Shown here: piece after piece, positions 51,754 through 55,867 of the stretch
How positions within the stretch are numbered: position 1 is the first letter of the stretch
How the letters are laid out: the number at the start of each line of letters is the position of its first letter
NCBI GenBank assembly: GCA_021798985.1
Contig: JAJZBI010000025.1
Coordinates: 1-55,867 of the forward strand
Direction of reading: 5' to 3'
DNA: 55,867 nt
Origin: Actinomycetes bacterium
GTDB taxonomy: Bacteria > Actinomycetota > Acidimicrobiia > Acidimicrobiales > Bog-793
Translations under genes and position numbers: made by a program
Notes under the pieces: model-generated
Databases searched by the model: none
Told to the model about the DNA's origin: nothing
The model's input: the letters and a program-made list of their open reading frames with translations, nothing else

Positions 51754-54431
51754 CGCTCTTCCTCCTGCACCGTCGAGAGCGGGCACCAGTATCGCCAGTG
51801 GCTGAGGTGCTCGTTGACGTACGGGTCGCCCCCCGCGATCGTCGGCCCCCAGCGCTCGATGATCCGGCGCCCCTCGACGAGGTCGTCGGTGTGGCCGCGG
51901 CTCTTTGACTCGTGGTGGATCAGCTCGGCGAGCGGCTCGTAGACCACGAGGTAGCCCTTCTCGCGCAGCTTGAGGCAGAAGTCGACGTCGTTGAAGGCGA
52001 CCGGGAGCCGCTCGTCGAAGCCGCCGACGGCATCGAAGACCTCGCGGCGCGTCATCATGCAGGCGCCGGTGACCACCGTGCAGTTGCGCGTCTGGATGGC
52101 CATCGAGGCGTAGCCCGGCTGGTCGGCGGGCAGGTTCTTCAGCACGTGGCCGGCGATGCCGCCGAGGCCGAGCACGACGCCGGCGTGCTGGATCGTCTGG
52201 TCCGGGTACAGCAGGCGCCCGCCGACTGCGCCGACCTCGGGGCGCTGGACGTGGGCGACGAGGGCGTGCAACCAGCCGCCGACGCGCGCCTCGATGTCGT
52301 TGTTCATGAACAACAAGACGTCGCCCGAGGCACGCCGCGCCGCGGCGTTGTTGATCGCCGGCCAGTTGAACGGCCCGGGCGCCTCGACGACCTGCACGCC
52401 GTCCTCGGCGACCAGGCGCTCGAGGAGCTCGGCGGTCTCGGGCAGCTCGCTGCCGTTGTCGACGAGCACGAGCTCATAGCGCCCGTAGCCGGGATCCTCG
52501 CGCAACGATGCGGCGCACGTGGCGAGCAGGGCCGGCTCGTCGCGAAAGGGGATGATGATGCTGACGAGCGGCTGGCCGACGACCGTCCGCCGGACGTGGT
52601 AGCGGCCGGGAAAGCGCGCCTCTTGGGTCACCTCGCCCGCCTCGCCGCGGCGCGCCAGCGCGTCCCGCAGCACCCGCTCGCCGGCGGCGAAGGCCCAAGG
52701 CTTGGCCTCGGCCCCGCCGGCGGTGGAGCCGGCCAGCGAGCGCCAGTGGTAGAGGATGTCGGCGACGTGCACGACGCGGCGCGCCCGCTCGGTGCTGCGC
52801 AGCGCGAGATCCCAGTCCTCGCTGCCGTCAAAGGCGCTGCGGAAGCCCCCGACCTGCTCGACGAGCGAGCGGCGGATCACCGTCAGGTGGGCGAGATAGG
52901 CGTAGCTCATCAACAAGTCGGGCGACCACTCGGGCTTGAAGAAGGGGTCGAAGCGCTCGCCGAGCTGGTTGATCTTGTCTTCGTCGCTGTAGAGGACGTC
53001 GGCCTCGGGCTCCCGCGCGATCGCCGTGGCGACCGCGCCGAGGGCATGGGGGGCGAGCTCGTCGTCGTGGTCCAAGAAGGTGACGAACTCGCCCGTGGCG
53101 AGCTCGAGGGCAGTGTTGCGGGCGGCCGAGATGCCGCCGCTCTCGGCGCGAAGCGTCACCGAGATGCGCGGGTCGCGCCCCGCGAGGTCGCGCAGGTAGG
53201 TGGCGATCTCCTCGGACCCCGAGCCGTCGTCGCAGCACACGAGCTGCCAGGAGGCGAAGTCCTGGGCGAGCACCGAGCCGACGCAGCGCTCGAGCGCCCA
53301 CAGCGGGGGGCGGTAGACCGGGACGACCACCGAGACGAGCGGGCTGGCGACGTCGGCCGGCGCGGTGCGCGCCTGGCGCGGCGGAGGATCGGTGTCCGCA
53401 CCCACGCTGGTTGGGTGCCCGTGGGTGCGGAGCCAGCGGTGGTAGGCGGCGAGATCCTCGGCGGCGTTGAGGGGATAGGGCCCCCCATCCTCGGGGGTGC
53501 TGCGATCCTCGCCCTCGACGCGGCGCTCTGGGGGCTCCGCGGGCGCCGGACGCGCCGGGGCCGGCGCGGCGAGCAGGCGTTCGATCTGGGCCGCGGACCA
53601 CTCGACGGCGACCAGCGCGCCCTCGAGGTCGTCGGCTGCCGCCACGAGCGCGCTCGCCCACGGGCTCGACGCGCCGATCTTGGGCGCGAAGACCTCGTGA
53701 GGCCCCGCGCAGCGCGCCAGCTCAGCGTCGAGGGCGAGCTGCTCGCCGAGCAAGAGCCCGGCGCGCGCCCCGGCCTCGGCGCGGCGGGGCGGGGGCGGCG
53801 CTGGCGCCGGGCGGTGCTGCGCGACGCCGTGCTCTGCGAGGAAGGACGCGAGGTCCTCGCTCACGCCGGCTCCTGCGTCGGCGACGAAGACGGCCATCGC
53901 CTGCAGGCTCGAGAGCGCGCGGCGGAGCCAGCGCTCGCGGCGGGCGATCGCCGCGACGGCCTCGGCGTCCGACGCGTGCCGGCTCGCCAGCGTGCCGAGG
54001 GGCTCGGTCGCCAGCACCGCGACCAGCGGCCGCTCGCCGGGGAGGACCTCGCGCCAGAATCCGAGCAGCTCGGCGTGGCGGGCGTCGTACCAGATGGCGG
54101 TGCGCTCAGGGGCGGGGAAGGATGCCGAGAACGACGCGAGGGCGCGGCCGCGTAGCCCGGCGATGGTCGCGGAGCGCCAGAACGGGCCGCTCGCCCCGGA
54201 GCGGGCATGGGAGCTGGCGAGGGCGGCGAGCTCCTCGCCGAGCGCGGACAGCCGGCCGGCCCCGCCGAGGGCCGGCGAGGTGCCGAGGACGAGGTCGGCC
54301 GGCCCGAGCGCAGCGAGCTGGCGGGCGAGCGCCTGGCAGGCGGCGGGGTCGTCGCCGACGAGGACGACGCAGGGTGCCGGCGAGAGTGCGGCGGCCGGTC
54401 GAATCACCGCCGCTTGCTTCGTGTCCGTCAT
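51696..54431 (-). CDS. Double-domain family 2 glycosyltransferase
   Basis: A 911-residue protein with a poorly conserved N-terminal region (1-370) followed by two GT-A family-2 domains. The first begins VSVVVPVYRPPLWALERCVGSVL and has VCCDDGSGSEEI and the DxD-like FLDHDDELAPHAL. The second begins VSIIIPFRDEPALLATCAAS with VDNGSELPET, FMNNDIEAR and the late VVTGACMMTRREVFDAVGGFDERL and FNDVDFCLKLREKG (ED-type catalytic pair). Such twin enzymes, for example WsaE-like rhamnosyltransferases, add two sugars in turn to an O-antigen-type chain. It starts the minus-strand operon with the small helical protein and the GT4-like gene, and lies 90 nt from the divergent GNAT gene. Confidence 0.85.
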   Translation of the reverse strand: MTDTKQAAVIRPAAALSPAPCVVLVGDDPAACQALARQLAALGPADLVLGTSPALGGAGRLSALGEELAALASSHARSGASGPFWRSATIAGLRGRALASFSASFPAPERTAIWYDARHAELLGFWREVLPGERPLVAVLATEPLGTLASRHASDAEAVAAIARRERWLRRALSSLQAMAVFVADAGAGVSEDLASFLAEHGVAQHRPAPAPPPPRRAEAGARAGLLLGEQLALDAELARCAGPHEVFAPKIGASSPWASALVAAADDLEGALVAVEWSAAQIERLLAAPAPARPAPAEPPERRVEGEDRSTPEDGGPYPLNAAEDLAAYHRWLRTHGHPTSVGADTDPPPRQARTAPADVASPLVSVVVPVYRPPLWALERCVGSVLAQDFASWQLVCCDDGSGSEEIATYLRDLAGRDPRISVTLRAESGGISAARNTALELATGEFVTFLDHDDELAPHALGAVATAIAREPEADVLYSDEDKINQLGERFDPFFKPEWSPDLLMSYAYLAHLTVIRRSLVEQVGGFRSAFDGSEDWDLALRSTERARRVVHVADILYHWRSLAGSTAGGAEAKPWAFAAGERVLRDALARRGEAGEVTQEARFPGRYHVRRTVVGQPLVSIIIPFRDEPALLATCAASLREDPGYGRYELVLVDNGSELPETAELLERLVAEDGVQVVEAPGPFNWPAINNAAARRASGDVLLFMNNDIEARVGGWLHALVAHVQRPEVGAVGGRLLYPDQTIQHAGVVLGLGGIAGHVLKNLPADQPGYASMAIQTRNCTVVTGACMMTRREVFDAVGGFDERLPVAFNDVDFCLKLREKGYLVVYEPLAELIHHESKSRGHTDDLVEGRRIIERWGPTIAGGDPYVNEHLSHWRYWCPLSTVQEEERWNIYRATHASTPNSSSST

Positions 54432-54508
54432 CGCACCTCAAGAGCCCGTGAGGCGGCGCTCCAGGCGGTGCGCGGCCCGCATGGAGTGTACGCAATCGGG
54501 GGCCGAGG

Positions 54509-54514
54509 CAATCT
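54509..54514 (+). promoter_or_regulatory. -10-like CAATCT for a probable leaderless start
   Basis: CAATCT ends 6 nt before ATG 54521, with no Shine-Dalgarno site; weak match. Confidence 0.3.
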
Positions 54515-54520
54515 GCAACC

Positions 54521-55177
54521 ATGGGCGACGTGGTGAGGGACGCGTTCCGCCTCGAGGATCGCGATCTGGCCGGCGAGCTGCGCGGCCGACGCGTGCTCCT
54601 GCGCCCGCTTCGCGCGGATGACTACCCGGCGTGGCGCGAGGTCCGCCTCCGCTGTCGGGACTGGCTCTTGCGCTGGGAGCCGCGCCCGGCCGGGGCGCCC
54701 TATGCCAGCGAGGACCGGGCGACCTTCGTGGCGCGCTGCGCGATGCGCGAGCGCGACCGCCAGCTCGGGACGGGCTACGGCTACGGCTTGTTCGTGGCGG
54801 GCCGCTTCGCCGGCGAGGTCAACCTGTCCTCGGTGCAGCGCGGGGCGTTCCAGAACGGCTACGTCGGCTACTGGATCGACGAGGAGCTGGCGGGCCACGG
54901 CTATGTGCCCGAGGCCTGCGTCGTGCTGTTCCGCTACGCCTTCGAGGTGCTCGGCCTGCACCGGCTGCAGGTGGCGATCGTGCCGCGCAACGCGCCGAGC
55001 CGCGCCGTCGCCCGCAAGCTCGGGCTGCGGGGCGAGGGCATCGCGCTGCGCTACCTCGAGATCGACGGGCGGTGGGAGGACCATGTCCGCTACGCCATCA
55101 CCGTCGAGGAGTGGGAGGAGCGGCGCCGGCACTACCTCGAGCAATGGCTCGAGCCGCTGCCTCCTGAGGCCGGCTGA
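54521..55177 (+). CDS. RimJ/RimL-type GNAT acetyltransferase
   Basis: A 218-residue GNAT protein of the RimJ/RimL (COG1670) group. RVLLRPLRADDYPAWREVR starts the domain, and GYVGYWIDEELAGHGYVPEACVVLFRYAFEVLGLHRLQVAIVPRNAPSRAVARKLGL has the acetyl-CoA signature (RNxxSxxVxxKxGF-like). It would acetylate an N-terminus or a small amine in the cytoplasm. ATG 54521 has no ribosome site, but CAATCT lies 6 nt upstream, a possible leaderless promoter. It is alone, between a divergent glycosyltransferase gene and a convergent NlpC/P60 gene. Confidence 0.88.
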   Translation: MGDVVRDAFRLEDRDLAGELRGRRVLLRPLRADDYPAWREVRLRCRDWLLRWEPRPAGAPYASEDRATFVARCAMRERDRQLGTGYGYGLFVAGRFAGEVNLSSVQRGAFQNGYVGYWIDEELAGHGYVPEACVVLFRYAFEVLGLHRLQVAIVPRNAPSRAVARKLGLRGEGIALRYLEIDGRWEDHVRYAITVEEWEERRRHYLEQWLEPLPPEAG

Positions 55178-55189
55178 CCGGCCCCGGGC

Positions 55190-55867
55190 TCACGGCCGTC
55201 CGGCTCCGACGAGGCCCATGTAGTACATCGGCGCGTACGAGACCGTCTGGCCCGGCTGGGGCGCCTGGATGATCGTCTGGGAGCCATAGGGGCCGGTGCC
55301 GACGTACATCGCGACGTGGGTCACCGGGTCGCTGCCGTCGTTCGGGAAGTAGTAGAAGAGCAGGTCACCCGGCTCGAGCGCCTGGAGCGAGACCGGCTTG
55401 GTCTCGTTGTACTGGTACCACGCGCTGTGGGACAGCGACACCCCGGCGGCGGCCCAAGCGAGCATCGTCAACCCCGAGCAGTCCAGGCCGGAGCGGTTGG
55501 CGCCGCCCCAGACGTAGGGGATCCCGAGGTAGCTCTCGGCCGCCTGCACGGCGGCGTCGCCGGCGCTCGAGGTCCCCGCCTCGACGAGCGGGCCGGTCAC
55601 CGCACCGATCGGCCGGCCGACCTGGGTCGCCGCCGTCGCCGCCACGGCCGCAGTCGAGGCCTCGGTGGCGACTCCGGTGCTCGGTGCCGTCGTGGCCACT
55701 GCCTGGGCGACGGCGGCCGCCTGCACCGCCTGGCGCGCGGCCGCCTGCTCGGCGGCGCGCGCGGCGGCCTGCTCGGCGGCTTGTTGGGCCTGCTGGCGGG
55801 CGCGCCTGGCCGCTGCCGCTCGCGCCCGGGCCCGTGCCGCCGCGGCGGCCGCCGCCCGTGCCCGCGC
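55190..55867 (-). CDS. NlpC/P60-family peptidoglycan endopeptidase, partial
   Basis: The gene runs off the right end of the window. The visible 226 codons encode an Ala/Arg/Gln-rich coiled coil, then an NlpC/P60 (C40) domain: [19 protein letters not shown], the catalytic Cys in [11 protein letters not shown] (codon at 55478-55480), [22 protein letters not shown] and the catalytic His in THVAMYVG. Such enzymes cut D-Glu-mDAP bonds in peptidoglycan and in Actinobacteria often have an N-terminal coiled coil like RipA. An internal GTG at 55726 could be called the start, but the open frame and coding pattern continue to the edge. The gene converges with the GNAT gene. Confidence 0.9.
   Translation of the reverse strand, partial: ARARAAAAAAARARARAAAARRARQQAQQAAEQAAARAAEQAAARQAVQAAAVAQAVATTAPSTGVATEASTAAVAATAATQVGRPIGAVTGPLVEAGTSSAGDAAVQAAESYLGIPYVWGGANRSGLDCSGLTMLAWAAAGVSLSHSAWYQYNETKPVSLQALEPGDLLFYYFPNDGSDPVTHVAMYVGTGPYGSQTIIQAPQPGQTVSYAPMYYMGLVGAGRP

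Overview
The window is a high-GC, gene-dense chromosomal segment of an actinobacterium. The evidence is the order of its housekeeping genes: glmU-like, prs, rplY (long CTC form), pth, mfd, a lipoprotein, a methylase-MazG fusion, eno, an FtsB-like gene, then DUF501 joined to Ppx/GppA, with an Rpf-type transglycosylase nearby. This resembles the mycobacterial glmU-prs-rplY-pth-mfd-mazG-eno-ftsB-DUF501-ppx region. A deep-branching lineage such as Acidimicrobiia is plausible (many non-ATG starts, probable leaderless starts, odd accessory genes), but I cannot prove that from the sequence. I see no rRNA, tRNA, CRISPR array, IS element or prophage.

Layout. 1-12.4 kb: a decayed ArsR/VOC gene pair, a MacB/FtsX-type ABC exporter, a nitroreductase, a diiron alternative-oxidase (AOX/PTOX)-like protein, an intergenic region with 13-bp tandem repeats and an apparently orphan TPP riboswitch, prfC, a YihY-type membrane protein, a LOG-family protein, a MEDS plus HATPase regulator and two small membrane proteins. 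12.7-14.3 kb: a DHA2 drug exporter. 14.4-21.5 kb: the most interesting locus, a tight run of nucleotidyltransferase, family-2 glycosyltransferase, AcpS, a small carrier protein, a seryl-tRNA-synthetase-like amino acid:[carrier protein] ligase, a tandem alpha/beta hydrolase with an Arg/Cys nucleophile pattern, and a Wzx-like flippase. 21.5-29.7 kb: small metabolic genes (GNAT, dienelactone hydrolase, malic enzyme, acyl-CoA dehydrogenase-like, aldo/keto reductase, MarR, M20 peptidase). 29.8-46.7 kb: the conserved housekeeping block, interrupted by a three-gene YbjQ-type cassette and an Rpf-like gene. 46.8-54.4 kb: an extracellular-polysaccharide locus (family-2 and GT4-like glycosyltransferases, two GH16 proteins, a double-domain glycosyltransferase). 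The window ends with a GNAT gene and a truncated NlpC/P60 gene.

How the parts may work together. In the 14.4-21.5 kb locus AcpS could arm the carrier protein, the SerRS-like ligase could load an amino acid on it as a thioester, the Cys-type hydrolase-fold protein could transfer or release it, and the nucleotidyltransferase, glycosyltransferase and flippase could build and export a glycan or glycolipid acceptor. This is an inferred route to an aminoacyl-decorated surface molecule. The reactions of the single families are known; the assembled pathway and its product are not established here.

Several genes without a Shine-Dalgarno site have a TANNNT-like hexamer 6-9 nt before the start codon, which suggests leaderless transcripts.
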